Notes under the pieces: generated by a model
Databases searched by the model: none
The model's input: the letters and a program-made list of their open reading frames with translations, nothing else
Told to the model about the DNA's origin: nothing
In this document: piece by piece, positions 1-6,825 of the stretch
How the letters are laid out: each line of letters begins with the position of its first letter
Numbering within the stretch: position 1 is the first letter of the stretch
From: Anthropogastromicrobium sp963604075
GTDB lineage: Bacteria > Bacillota > Clostridia > Lachnospirales > Lachnospiraceae
Assembly: GCA_963604075.1 (NCBI GenBank)
Contig: CAVCPW010000134.1
Span: 1-11,170 of the forward strand
Reading direction: 5' to 3'
Length of the DNA stretch: 11,170 nucleotides
Translations under genes and position numbers: made by a program

Positions 1-801
1 TCTTATGAGAAAGAACGTCCGATTTTAGAGAAGATTAATCTGACGATTCGTCCGTGTGGTATAACGGCAATTGCAGGCGAGAGTGGTTGCGGTAAATCGA
101 CAATTGCCAAGATTTTGATGGGACGGGCAAAGAAATATCAGGGAAGCATTAAAATTGGAGACGCAGAGCTTTCGAATATTTCAGAAGAAAGTCTGATGAA
201 GCAGATTACTTATGTCAGTCATCAAAGCTACCTGTTTAAGGGAACTGTCCGTGAAAATCTGTTAATGGGAAAGCCAGATGCATCAGAGGAACAGCTCTGG
301 GAGGCATTAGAGCACGTCAATCTGGCAGCATTTCTTCGTGCCGAGAATGGACTTGACACACCAGTGGCGGAGAAAGGAAGCAATTTCTCAGGCGGACAGT
401 GCCAGCGACTTGCACTTGCGAGGGCTTTGCTTCATGATAGTTCAGTATATATTTTCGATGAGGCAACATCCAACATTGATGTGGAGAGTGAGAATGATAT
501 TATGGCAGAGATTACGAGAATGGCAAAGACAAAGAGTGTTATTGTCATTTCCCATCGACTTGCCAATATCACAGGTGCTGCGACAATCTATGTAATGGAA
601 AAAGGAAAAATCACTGAAAACGGAACTCATACAGAACTTCTGTCACATCATGGTGTCTATGAAAAACTGTGGGATTCGCAGCAGAGCTTAGAGCATTATG
701 CGCAGCAGAACAAAGAACACGGCAAAGAGCAGAACAAACAACAAAAGAAACAACAAAACAAGGAGCAGAAGATTGTATCGGGAAAGGAGGTGTTGTCATG
801 A
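1..801 (+). CDS. ABC exporter half-transporter, C-terminal ATPase domain (5'-truncated by window edge)
   Basis: This is the last 266 residues of an ABC transporter whose start lies upstream of the window; the reading frame is open from base 1. What is visible is a complete nucleotide-binding domain. It has Walker A GESGCGKST (window residues 26-34), an ABC signature FSGGQCQR (129-136) with Phe instead of the usual first Leu, Walker B ending IFDEATSNID with the catalytic Glu at about 154, and the switch His in VISHR at about 185. The domain couples ATP hydrolysis to export across the membrane; the membrane domain is presumably fused upstream, as in its neighbour. The last 40 or so residues are an unusual Gln/Lys/Asn-rich tail (HYAQQNKEHGKEQNKQQKKQ and following). 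The stop overlaps the next gene's ATG (ATGA), so the two probably form a heterodimer. The substrate cannot be read from the sequence. Confidence 0.93.
   Translation, partial: SYEKERPILEKINLTIRPCGITAIAGESGCGKSTIAKILMGRAKKYQGSIKIGDAELSNISEESLMKQITYVSHQSYLFKGTVRENLLMGKPDASEEQLWEALEHVNLAAFLRAENGLDTPVAEKGSNFSGGQCQRLALARALLHDSSVYIFDEATSNIDVESENDIMAEITRMAKTKSVIVISHRLANITGAATIYVMEKGKITENGTHTELLSHHGVYEKLWDSQQSLEHYAQQNKEHGKEQNKQQKKQQNKEQKIVSGKEVLS
783..790 (+). promoter_or_regulatory. Ribosome-binding site deciding the start of the second ABC gene
   Basis: AAAGGAGG ends 7 nt before the ATG at 798. The same frame stays open upstream to 669, but those 43 codons overlap the tail of the first ABC gene and have no comparable site, so 798 is taken as the real start. 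Confidence 0.85.
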
Positions 802-2570
802 AAAATCAGAAAAAACGAAGTGGATTTCAGGTAATGGTACGATTGATTGGGCTGGTCAAGCCACTTTCCGGCTATATGGTACTTGCGATTTTCATGGGAC
901 TTGCTGGTCATCTGTGCGCATCATTTATCACAATTTTAGGTGCATATGGGGTACTGCATGTGCTTGGAATCAAAACTTCCATGTCGCTTGGCTGGATTTT
1001 TGCGTTGTCTGTTATATTTGCGCTGGTGCGTGCCGGACTTCGTTATGGAGAGCAAAGTTGCAATCATTTTATTGCATTTAAGCTGCTTGCCTTAATTCGT
1101 GATAAGGTATTTCAGGCACTTAGACGTCTTTGCCCGGCAAAGTTAGAAGGACGCGATAAAGGTGATCTGATTAGTGTGATCACCTCTGACATTGAGCTGC
1201 TTGAGGTTTTCTATGCGCATACCATTTCTCCGGCAGCTATTGCATTTTTATTTACAATTGTTATGTGTCTGTTTATTGGAAGTTTTCATCCGCTCGCGGG
1301 TGTGCTTGCACTGATTGCCTATCTGACCGTAGGCATTGTCATTCCGCTTGTGATTTCTCGTGCAAGCGGTGATCTGGGCATGAACTTTCGTAAAGGTGCA
1401 GGTGATCTTTCCGCATTCGTATTGGATAGCTTACGCGGTCTTTCTGAGACACAGCAGTATGGACAGGGCGCCGTTCGCTTGCAGCAGATGAACGAAAAGA
1501 ACGAAAAATTAAGCCATGATGAGGCTCAGATGAAGCGAATCGCGGGGCGAAACACGGCAATTACCAACAGCGTGATTCTAGTCTTTGATCTGGCAATGAT
1601 ATTTTTGTGTACGATTCTTTACCAGAAGGGCAGCGTCGGTTTTTCTGGCGTGTTGATTCCAACAGTGGCGTTGATGAGCTCATTTGGACCGTGTGTGGCA
1701 CTTGCAGCACTCGGAAGCACCCTTCAGAATACCTTCGCAGCAGGAAATCGTGTGCTTGATATTTTAGACGAAGAACCATTAGTTGAGGAGATTACGGGAA
1801 AAGAGCATACAGATATGAAGCAAAATGCACGACAGGAAGGAGTGACAGAAGCTATCGAAAAATGCGATGTATTTTGCACAGGGAATTTTGAAGCACCTTT
1901 GTCTGATCCGGCAGCCGAGGCAGAGCATGTGACGTTTTGCTATGAGACAGAAACGATTTTGTCCGATGTGTCGGCTGCAATTCCAAGAAATCAGATTGTA
2001 GGCATAGTCGGAAAGAGTGGAAGCGGAAAGTCTACATTGCTTAAGCTTCTCATGCGTTTCTGGGTACCGAATGAGGGAACACTTCGTGTCGCAGGGCGCT
2101 CACTAGAGCAGATCAATACATCTGATCTGCGCCAGATGGAAAGCTTTGTTACGCAGGAGACATATTTATTCCATGATAGTATCAAAAATAATTTGCGCAT
2201 TGCAAAACTGGATGCTACTGATAAGGAGATTGAGGACGCCTGCAAAAAGGCATCGGTTCACGATTTTATCATGACACTTCCGAATGGATATGACACACCA
2301 GTGGGTGAGCTTGGTGATACACTTTCAGGTGGAGAGCGTCAGCGTATCGGGTTGGCAAGGGCATTTCTTCATGAAGCACCGCTTATGCTTCTTGATGAGC
2401 CAACCAGTAATTTGGATAGCTTGAATGAGGCAGTGATTTTAAAATCGCTCCATGAGCAGAAAAAGAATAGGACAATTGTGCTTGTTTCTCATAGGCAGTC
2501 AACGATGAAGATTGCAGACACAGTATATGCGATGGAAGATCTGATGAACAATAAAAAACGGGAAAGCTAA
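798..2570 (+). CDS. ABC transporter, fused permease/ATP-binding half-transporter
   Basis: A 590-residue exporter-type ABC protein, a normal length for a half-transporter. The N-terminal part (about residues 15-330) is a hydrophobic type IV exporter membrane domain with several helices. The ATPase domain carries Walker A GKSGSGKST (405-413), signature LSGGERQR (509-516), Walker B LMLLDEPTSNLD (Asp533, Glu534) and the switch His565 in VSHR. All catalytic motifs are intact, and the partner's are too, so no degenerate ATP site is obvious. Between the two domains lies a long polar linker with a CDVFC dipeptide-cysteine motif. The start overlaps the upstream ABC gene by 4 nt and the downstream YgbA-like gene follows after 16 nt, which indicates one operon. 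The DEPTSNLD and linker region resemble CydDC-type exporters (cysteine/glutathione export), but I cannot assign a substrate; the resemblance is an impression, not an alignment. Confidence 0.93.
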   Translation: MKNQKKRSGFQVMVRLIGLVKPLSGYMVLAIFMGLAGHLCASFITILGAYGVLHVLGIKTSMSLGWIFALSVIFALVRAGLRYGEQSCNHFIAFKLLALIRDKVFQALRRLCPAKLEGRDKGDLISVITSDIELLEVFYAHTISPAAIAFLFTIVMCLFIGSFHPLAGVLALIAYLTVGIVIPLVISRASGDLGMNFRKGAGDLSAFVLDSLRGLSETQQYGQGAVRLQQMNEKNEKLSHDEAQMKRIAGRNTAITNSVILVFDLAMIFLCTILYQKGSVGFSGVLIPTVALMSSFGPCVALAALGSTLQNTFAAGNRVLDILDEEPLVEEITGKEHTDMKQNARQEGVTEAIEKCDVFCTGNFEAPLSDPAAEAEHVTFCYETETILSDVSAAIPRNQIVGIVGKSGSGKSTLLKLLMRFWVPNEGTLRVAGRSLEQINTSDLRQMESFVTQETYLFHDSIKNNLRIAKLDATDKEIEDACKKASVHDFIMTLPNGYDTPVGELGDTLSGGERQRIGLARAFLHEAPLMLLDEPTSNLDSLNEAVILKSLHEQKKNRTIVLVSHRQSTMKIADTVYAMEDLMNNKKRES

Positions 2571-2586
2571 GAAGGAGGAATATTAA

Positions 2587-2946
2587 TTGAAAGATAAAGA
2601 AAATAAGAAAATTCAGTCAAAGCGCGAGCGTGAGCAGCAAGTAGTCGCACTGATGATCGGGCTTTACTGCAAAAAAAAACATGGTAGCAAAAACGGTGTA
2701 CTTTGCGAGGAATGCCAGGCATTAAAGGACTATGCCTGGCAGCGGAGCGAGAGGTGTCCGTTTATGGAAACGAAAACCTTTTGCTCTAACTGCAAAGTCC
2801 ACTGTTATAAGCCAGCCATGCGTGAAAAAATACGTGAGGTGATGCGTTTTTCGGGCCCAAGGATGATGCTCTATCATCCAGTATTGGCAGTCAGCCACGT
2901 GATTGAGTCACGAAAAGAGAAAAATAACTTAAATGCTTCCATCTGA
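2587..2946 (+). CDS. ygbA: YgbA family ('nitrous oxide-stimulated promoter') small Cys-rich protein
   Basis: A 119-residue cytoplasmic protein with no signal peptide. It begins at TTG, 8 nt after a strong AAGGAGG (2572-2578). Seven cysteines and nearby histidines are spaced like a metal or Fe-S site: Cys28, His32, Cys40, Cys43, Cys57, Cys66, Cys69, His72 and Cys73, with the blocks LCEEC, CPF and FCSNCKVHCY, followed by a conserved-looking MREKIREVMRFSGPRM. This pattern matches the YgbA_NO family, whose E. coli member belongs to the NO-responsive NsrR regulon; the biochemical role is not established. It is the last gene of the ABC operon, which suggests a shared stress-related function (inference). 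Its last 18 bp overlap the 3' end of the opposing DUF885 gene. The family call is confident, the molecular function unknown. Confidence 0.85.
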   Translation: MKDKENKKIQSKREREQQVVALMIGLYCKKKHGSKNGVLCEECQALKDYAWQRSERCPFMETKTFCSNCKVHCYKPAMREKIREVMRFSGPRMMLYHPVLAVSHVIESRKEKNNLNASI

Positions 2947-4677
2947 AATAAGATATTTCTCCAACAGAGTAAAAGGCATAGAGCCAAGCTTTAAATAAGC
3001 GGCATACATATCCTTGTCGGAGGAATAGTTGTCCGAGATTTGGTCAAACAGGTCTTCGGTTTGATAGTAGCCGACACTGTATGGCAGATAGACGCCAGGA
3101 TCATTAGCACAGGTATCAATGAAATTTTGACAGGATTCGGTAGTGATTCCCGAGTAATAGGTGCTTAAAAAGTCATATGTTTCATCGAGACCCCATCCCT
3201 CATAGTTGACACCAATATCAACAATAGAAGTGATTGTCATGCTCATAATCTGATTGGTAAAGTAGGCATCAGCTGTTGTTTCATCAAGACCTGCCCATTC
3301 TAAGGAAAGCCTCTCAACATAGTATGCCCAGCCTTCAGAGGTGCCAAGAGATCCAATCAGCGTTTCAATATTATATTCAAAAGAATTTTGCATGAAATAT
3401 TGGTATTGATAAAGGTGTCCCGGGTAACCCTCATGTGCCATTGTTGTCCATAATGTCATAGAATCGTCACCGACAGTACTCGGATTGATTCGGATAACGT
3501 TGCGGGATAGATTGTCAATCGGGCTGGACAGATAGTAGGCCAGATTGTTTGGAATTTGAAGTGCCTCTGGAAGGTAGCTGAGTGTATATGTGGTATCACC
3601 GATATCTGGCATACATTCAGCTGCTTTTTCTTTTAAAGTCTGAAGGACAGCATCTGCATCTGTTTCAGGTGCAGTAAGGGATCTAAGTTCATTTAACAGG
3701 TTTGGATTGTAGGAATATGCCTGAGACAGAGACGTCATGCCTTCTGCCAGCTTATTTGTCAGATAGTCTTTAAGTTCGAGCGGAGTCATATCGGTTCCCG
3801 TGTTATCTTTTACAAGAAGCTCATAATATTCCTTGCCCTGATCATAGGAGGATAATCCTTTGCTCTCACCGGCAGAGGCTTTTTTTGTCTCAAGTGTTTC
3901 GTAGAAGGAGGAAAATGCCGGGAGAACTTCATCTGTCAGAATGGTTGTCACCTGTTCGGTATAATTGGCGATAAGTTCATCAGACAATTCCGTTTCTGTT
4001 ACATTAGTCTTAAATGCTTCCAGATACGGATGATTTTCAAGAGTTGTCATTTCATCCTTATTTTCAAGAGCCTGTTCATAGGCATAGAGACTTGGTGCAT
4101 AGCCGATGCTCTCCTGATACTCAATTTCCTTTATGACATCCTCAAGAAAACGTGGAACATCCTCTAAAACGCCAATGTAGTTTGAGATATCCTGCTCGGT
4201 AAGTAAATAATATTCTGTGACAGTTGTATTCAGGCTTTGTAAGATGCCATCCATCGGTCCGAGTGTGTTGGTGTAATCCGGAAGACTGCAATAGCTTAAA
4301 TTAATGTCAGCATAATTTTCAATCATTCGATAAACCTGCTTTTGCTTTGCTGTTAAGGCATTGAAATCGACTTTATTGAGATTATCTTTGGCACGATTTA
4401 AAATTGTCTCGGTCTCTTCAAAAGACTCACTGAAGGCGCCGAGTGGCGGCTGATCAGATGATTCATAATCTTCCGTGTATGAAAAGGAATAGTGCAGATT
4501 GACCGGAGAGGAATCCATGATGTCCTGAAAAAGCGTATCAGCGGCATAGTCAAATGCTTCTTCAGCAGTTGAAGAGGTGTTTGCTGCCAGCGAAGGGGCA
4601 GCATATGCCAGTGTCATGGACGGAAGAATAAAAGCGCACAAGAAGCGATGTCTTGCTTGAAACTTTGAAAAAAACAT
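2929..4677 (-). CDS. Secreted DUF885 family protein, putative zinc peptidase
   Basis: This 582-residue protein has an N-terminal signal peptide (basic FQARHR, hydrophobic core, then AYAAPSLAA, with cleavage likely between residues 26 and 32). There is no lipobox Cys, so it is probably released or loosely wall-associated. Near the C-terminal third sits the DUF885 hallmark HEGYPGH (415-421), followed by SEGWAYYVE with Glu448 and Glu455. This is a gluzincin-like arrangement in which His415, His421 and a downstream Glu would bind zinc and Glu416 would act as the base. Family members are predicted peptidases and the substrate is unknown. An ATG five codons upstream (4692) is in frame, but the AAAGGAG site lies inside that extension, so 4677 is preferred. 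It is transcribed divergently from the membrane deacetylase-like gene and convergently into the YgbA-like gene; no terminator is visible after its stop. Confidence 0.9.
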   Translation of the reverse strand: MFFSKFQARHRFLCAFILPSMTLAYAAPSLAANTSSTAEEAFDYAADTLFQDIMDSSPVNLHYSFSYTEDYESSDQPPLGAFSESFEETETILNRAKDNLNKVDFNALTAKQKQVYRMIENYADINLSYCSLPDYTNTLGPMDGILQSLNTTVTEYYLLTEQDISNYIGVLEDVPRFLEDVIKEIEYQESIGYAPSLYAYEQALENKDEMTTLENHPYLEAFKTNVTETELSDELIANYTEQVTTILTDEVLPAFSSFYETLETKKASAGESKGLSSYDQGKEYYELLVKDNTGTDMTPLELKDYLTNKLAEGMTSLSQAYSYNPNLLNELRSLTAPETDADAVLQTLKEKAAECMPDIGDTTYTLSYLPEALQIPNNLAYYLSSPIDNLSRNVIRINPSTVGDDSMTLWTTMAHEGYPGHLYQYQYFMQNSFEYNIETLIGSLGTSEGWAYYVERLSLEWAGLDETTADAYFTNQIMSMTITSIVDIGVNYEGWGLDETYDFLSTYYSGITTESCQNFIDTCANDPGVYLPYSVGYYQTEDLFDQISDNYSSDKDMYAAYLKLGSMPFTLLEKYLISDGSI

Positions 4678-4682
4678 AAAAT

Positions 4683-4689
4683 CTCCTTT
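4683..4689 (-). promoter_or_regulatory. Ribosome-binding site deciding the DUF885 start
   Basis: On the minus strand AAAGGAG lies 5 nt before the ATG at 4677. It falls within the alternative longer reading (ATG at 4692), which therefore has no upstream site of its own. The shorter start also places the signal peptide at the very N terminus. Confidence 0.8.
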
Positions 4690-4706
4690 CATCGTGAAAA
4701 TATTGT

Positions 4707-4735
4707 TTCAAATATAAAGAAAAATATGCTATGAT
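4707..4735 (+). promoter_or_regulatory. Extended -10 promoter for the membrane deacetylase-like gene
   Basis: TGCTATGAT at 4727-4735 is a TG-n extended -10 box (hexamer TATGAT at 4730-4735), with a weak -35 (TTCAAA, 4707-4712) 17 bp upstream. Transcription would start near 4742, giving a leader of about 130 nt that contains the hairpin at 4758-4829. A minus-strand promoter for DUF885 should also lie in this region but no clean one was found. Confidence 0.5.
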
Positions 4736-4757
4736 ACCAGAGTGCAATGCAATCTGA

Positions 4758-4829
4758 CATGGTAGGCATGTGCAGTAAAATGCAGCAGAAGATCAGTCTG
4801 TGCTGCATGTTGAACATCATGATACCATG
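4758..4829 (+). ncRNA. Nested hairpin in the leader of the deacetylase-like gene
   Basis: Three stems nest around one axis. The outer stem is CATGGTA (4758-4764) with TACCATG (4823-4829). The middle stem is ATGTGCA (4768-4774) with TGAACAT (4811-4817), one mismatch. The inner stem is ATGCAGCA (4780-4787) with TGCTGCAT (4801-4808), perfect, closing a 13-nt loop. Two of the three stems are perfect inverted repeats, so a folded leader is well supported. I do not recognise it as a known riboswitch class. It is not followed by a T tract, so it is not a simple terminator. It ends 44 nt before the start codon. Confidence 0.5.
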
Positions 4830-4873
4830 AGCAGACGGATAAATGCAAGCAAAAAAGGCAGGATAAGGAATTT

Positions 4874-6556
4874 ATGGAAAAAAAGAAGATAAATAATGAA
4901 AATAATACAAACAATACAAAGAATGCAGGCAATCGAAATGGTGCGAGAAATAGAATTAATACAAGCAAAACAAAAAAGGCCGCAGTGTACAGCCGGACAA
5001 AAAAAGGTAAAGGCGGGTTGCGCAGACAACCGGTTTTAGCTGGGATTTTTTGCGCAGTGGCAGCGGCAGCAATCGCTCTTGGTATTTTTATTTCCGTGCA
5101 AAATCAAAATACTTATGAGAAACAGGTAATTACATTGTATGCACAGGAGGATGAATCACAGGCAGAAGAAGAGTCAAACTCAGAGGGTGGAATGGATGAT
5201 GGAAGTACTTCTAGTTTAAAGCAGGTACGAGATTATGGTGTTGATTTGCCGGATACATTTCAAAATCCGCCTGTTTTTGAGAGTACTTTTACTTACACAG
5301 GTGATACAGTGTTGGACACGGCAAACCGCTATGCAGCCATGTACGATTATGACAAAGCGATTGAAACCATTCAGGCGGTGAGTGACTACGAGAGCAATGA
5401 GGAGTATACAAAGGCACTTGAAGAGTATGATCTTGAAAAGTCGCGTCTGTTTCAGTGGAGCGATAATTACACCATTACACATATTTTCTTCCATACGTTA
5501 ATCGTAGATCCGGCAAAGACCTTTGATGAGTCGCTCAGCAGCAAGGCGCAGGTGATTGCATACAATGAGGCTATGACAACAGTTGATGAGTTTGTCAAGA
5601 TTATTCAAAAGCTGTATGATGACGGCTATGTGCTTGTCGGACTGCATGATGTGGCAGAGATGGTAACGCAGCCAGATGGAACACAGGTTATGCAGATGAA
5701 GCCGATTTACCTCCCAGCGGGGAAAACACCGTTTGTACTGTCACAGGATGATGTCTGCTACTACGAGTACATGACTGGTCAGGGATTTGCCGACCGTTTT
5801 GTGCTGGATGAGAATGGAAAGATTACGAATGAATACACGCTTGACGATGGTACAGTAATCCGCGGTTCCTTTGATGTGCTGACTATTTTGGAGGATTTCA
5901 TCGAGGCACATCCAGACTTTTCGTATCGTGGTGCCCGAGGAACCATTGCTGTTACCGGTTACAATGGTGTATTCGGCTATCGCACGTCCGACTATTGGTA
6001 CAACTGGAATTGCGATTATTTTGATGCTGAGAATGCAGAAGAGCGTCAGAGCAAGTATTACAACAATGAGAATATCGAAGCAGATAAAGAGTCTGCAAGA
6101 GAAATTGCTAATGCAATGAAGGAACTTGGATGGACGATTGCCAGTCACAGTTGGGGACATATTTATATTGGAAGCAGCAGCTATGAGCGTGTCTGCTGGG
6201 ATAGCGATATGTGGGAACGCGAGGTGGAGTCGATCGTCGGAGATACTGATATCATTATCTTTGCATTCGGTGAGGATTTGGATAGCTGGCAGGGATATGC
6301 GGCGGACAATCAGAAATTTCAGTATCTGAAGCAGAAAGGCTTTAATTATTATTGCAATGTTGATGCTTCAAGTGAGTACTGGATTCAAATCGGTGAGAAC
6401 AAGGACTATTTCCGTCAGGCAAGAAGAAACCTTGATGGTACACGTATGTGGGAGGCGGTCATGAGTTATACAGACAGCAGTTATAAAAACCGTCTGTCAG
6501 ATTTGTTTGATGCAAGAGATATCTTTGATTCAGCGAGACCGACACCAGTAGAATAA
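4874..6556 (+). CDS. Membrane-anchored polysaccharide deacetylase-like protein (CE4/NodB type)
   Basis: A 560-residue protein with an Asn/Lys/Arg-rich cytoplasmic tail (1-51), one membrane helix (53-75, PVLAGIFCAVAAAAIALGIF and on), an acidic Ser/Glu-rich stretch (about 92-115) and a large extracytoplasmic domain. This is a type II single-pass topology with the catalytic part outside. The domain has SQDDV (Asp292, Asp293), resembling the NodB first motif, and SHSWGH (His425, His429), matching the HSxxH metal motif. Together these suggest a metal-dependent deacetylase acting on cell-wall or extracellular glycans. The two motifs are about 130 residues apart, with a large insert containing an aromatic-rich stretch (residues about 365-385), so it is a divergent, larger member. 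The AAGGA site at 4865-4869 gives a modest ribosome-binding site. It is probably transcribed alone; the next gene has its own promoter. Activity and substrate are inferences. Confidence 0.8.
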   Translation: MEKKKINNENNTNNTKNAGNRNGARNRINTSKTKKAAVYSRTKKGKGGLRRQPVLAGIFCAVAAAAIALGIFISVQNQNTYEKQVITLYAQEDESQAEEESNSEGGMDDGSTSSLKQVRDYGVDLPDTFQNPPVFESTFTYTGDTVLDTANRYAAMYDYDKAIETIQAVSDYESNEEYTKALEEYDLEKSRLFQWSDNYTITHIFFHTLIVDPAKTFDESLSSKAQVIAYNEAMTTVDEFVKIIQKLYDDGYVLVGLHDVAEMVTQPDGTQVMQMKPIYLPAGKTPFVLSQDDVCYYEYMTGQGFADRFVLDENGKITNEYTLDDGTVIRGSFDVLTILEDFIEAHPDFSYRGARGTIAVTGYNGVFGYRTSDYWYNWNCDYFDAENAEERQSKYYNNENIEADKESAREIANAMKELGWTIASHSWGHIYIGSSSYERVCWDSDMWEREVESIVGDTDIIIFAFGEDLDSWQGYAADNQKFQYLKQKGFNYYCNVDASSEYWIQIGENKDYFRQARRNLDGTRMWEAVMSYTDSSYKNRLSDLFDARDIFDSARPTPVE

Positions 6557-6629
6557 AGATGAGTTAAGTGATAATCAAAATAAAAATAGGAATTTTGATG
6601 CCTTTTCAGAATAATTTAAAAAAATATGT

Positions 6630-6670
6630 GGGAAAAGCATCATATTCTTTTGAATATTCGTCCCTTTTTT
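6630..6670 (+). terminator. Weak candidate intrinsic terminator after the deacetylase-like gene
   Basis: GGGA (6630-6633) can pair with TCCC (6661-6664), which runs directly into six Ts. An inner ATATTC/GAATAT stem (6642-6647 with 6652-6657) has a TTTT loop. The outer stem is short and the internal loop uneven, so this is only plausible. The whole gap 6557-6825 otherwise holds the promoter below and no convincing gene. Confidence 0.35.
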
Positions 6671-6683
6671 ATCATAATTCATA

Positions 6684-6712
6684 TTGCAAAAAATATGAAT
6701 CTGTAATACAAT
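6684..6712 (+). promoter_or_regulatory. Sigma-A type promoter of the aspartate aminotransferase gene
   Basis: TTGCAA (6684-6689) and TACAAT (6707-6712) are separated by exactly 17 bp. The predicted start near 6719 leaves a leader of roughly 105 nt before the ATG at 6826. Confidence 0.65.
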
Positions 6713-6810
6713 GGTACACGCAGGCGCTGTGCAAGACAAAAAAAGGTAGACAGCATTTGCAATACGCATACCGTTTTGCGCAAAGATGATGAGTGAAGTG
6801 GTATAGACTG

Positions 6811-6816
6811 AGGAGG
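6811..6816 (+). promoter_or_regulatory. Ribosome-binding site deciding the aminotransferase start
   Basis: AGGAGG lies 9 nt before the ATG at 6826. An in-frame GTG at 6793 would put this site inside the coding region and add 11 basic residues that do not resemble the family's N terminus, so 6826 is chosen. Confidence 0.85.
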
Positions 6817-6825
6817 CTGCACATT

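Noticed and set aside
669..797. Upstream extension of the second ABC gene (43 extra codons)
   Set aside because: It overlaps the tail of the first ABC gene, encodes no membrane-domain sequence, and the AAAGGAGG at 783-790 fits the ATG at 798.
2898..2912. CGTGA/TCACG hairpin as terminator of the convergent genes
   Set aside because: Only five pairs and no T tract following it on either strand; it lies within the YgbA-like coding region.
4678..4692. Longer start for the DUF885 protein (ATG at 4692)
   Set aside because: The ribosome-binding site would lie inside the coding region; the signal peptide is better placed from 4677.
4711..4716. TATATT on the minus strand as -10 box of the DUF885 gene
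   Set aside because: No acceptable -35 at 16-18 bp; other candidates (TTGCAT with GCATAT) are equally weak, so none was annotated.
6568..6789. 73-codon open frame between the deacetylase-like and aminotransferase genes
   Set aside because: No ribosome-binding site, biased Lys/Asn/Ile/Tyr content of AT-rich DNA, and it runs across the TTGCAA/TACAAT promoter and the candidate terminator.
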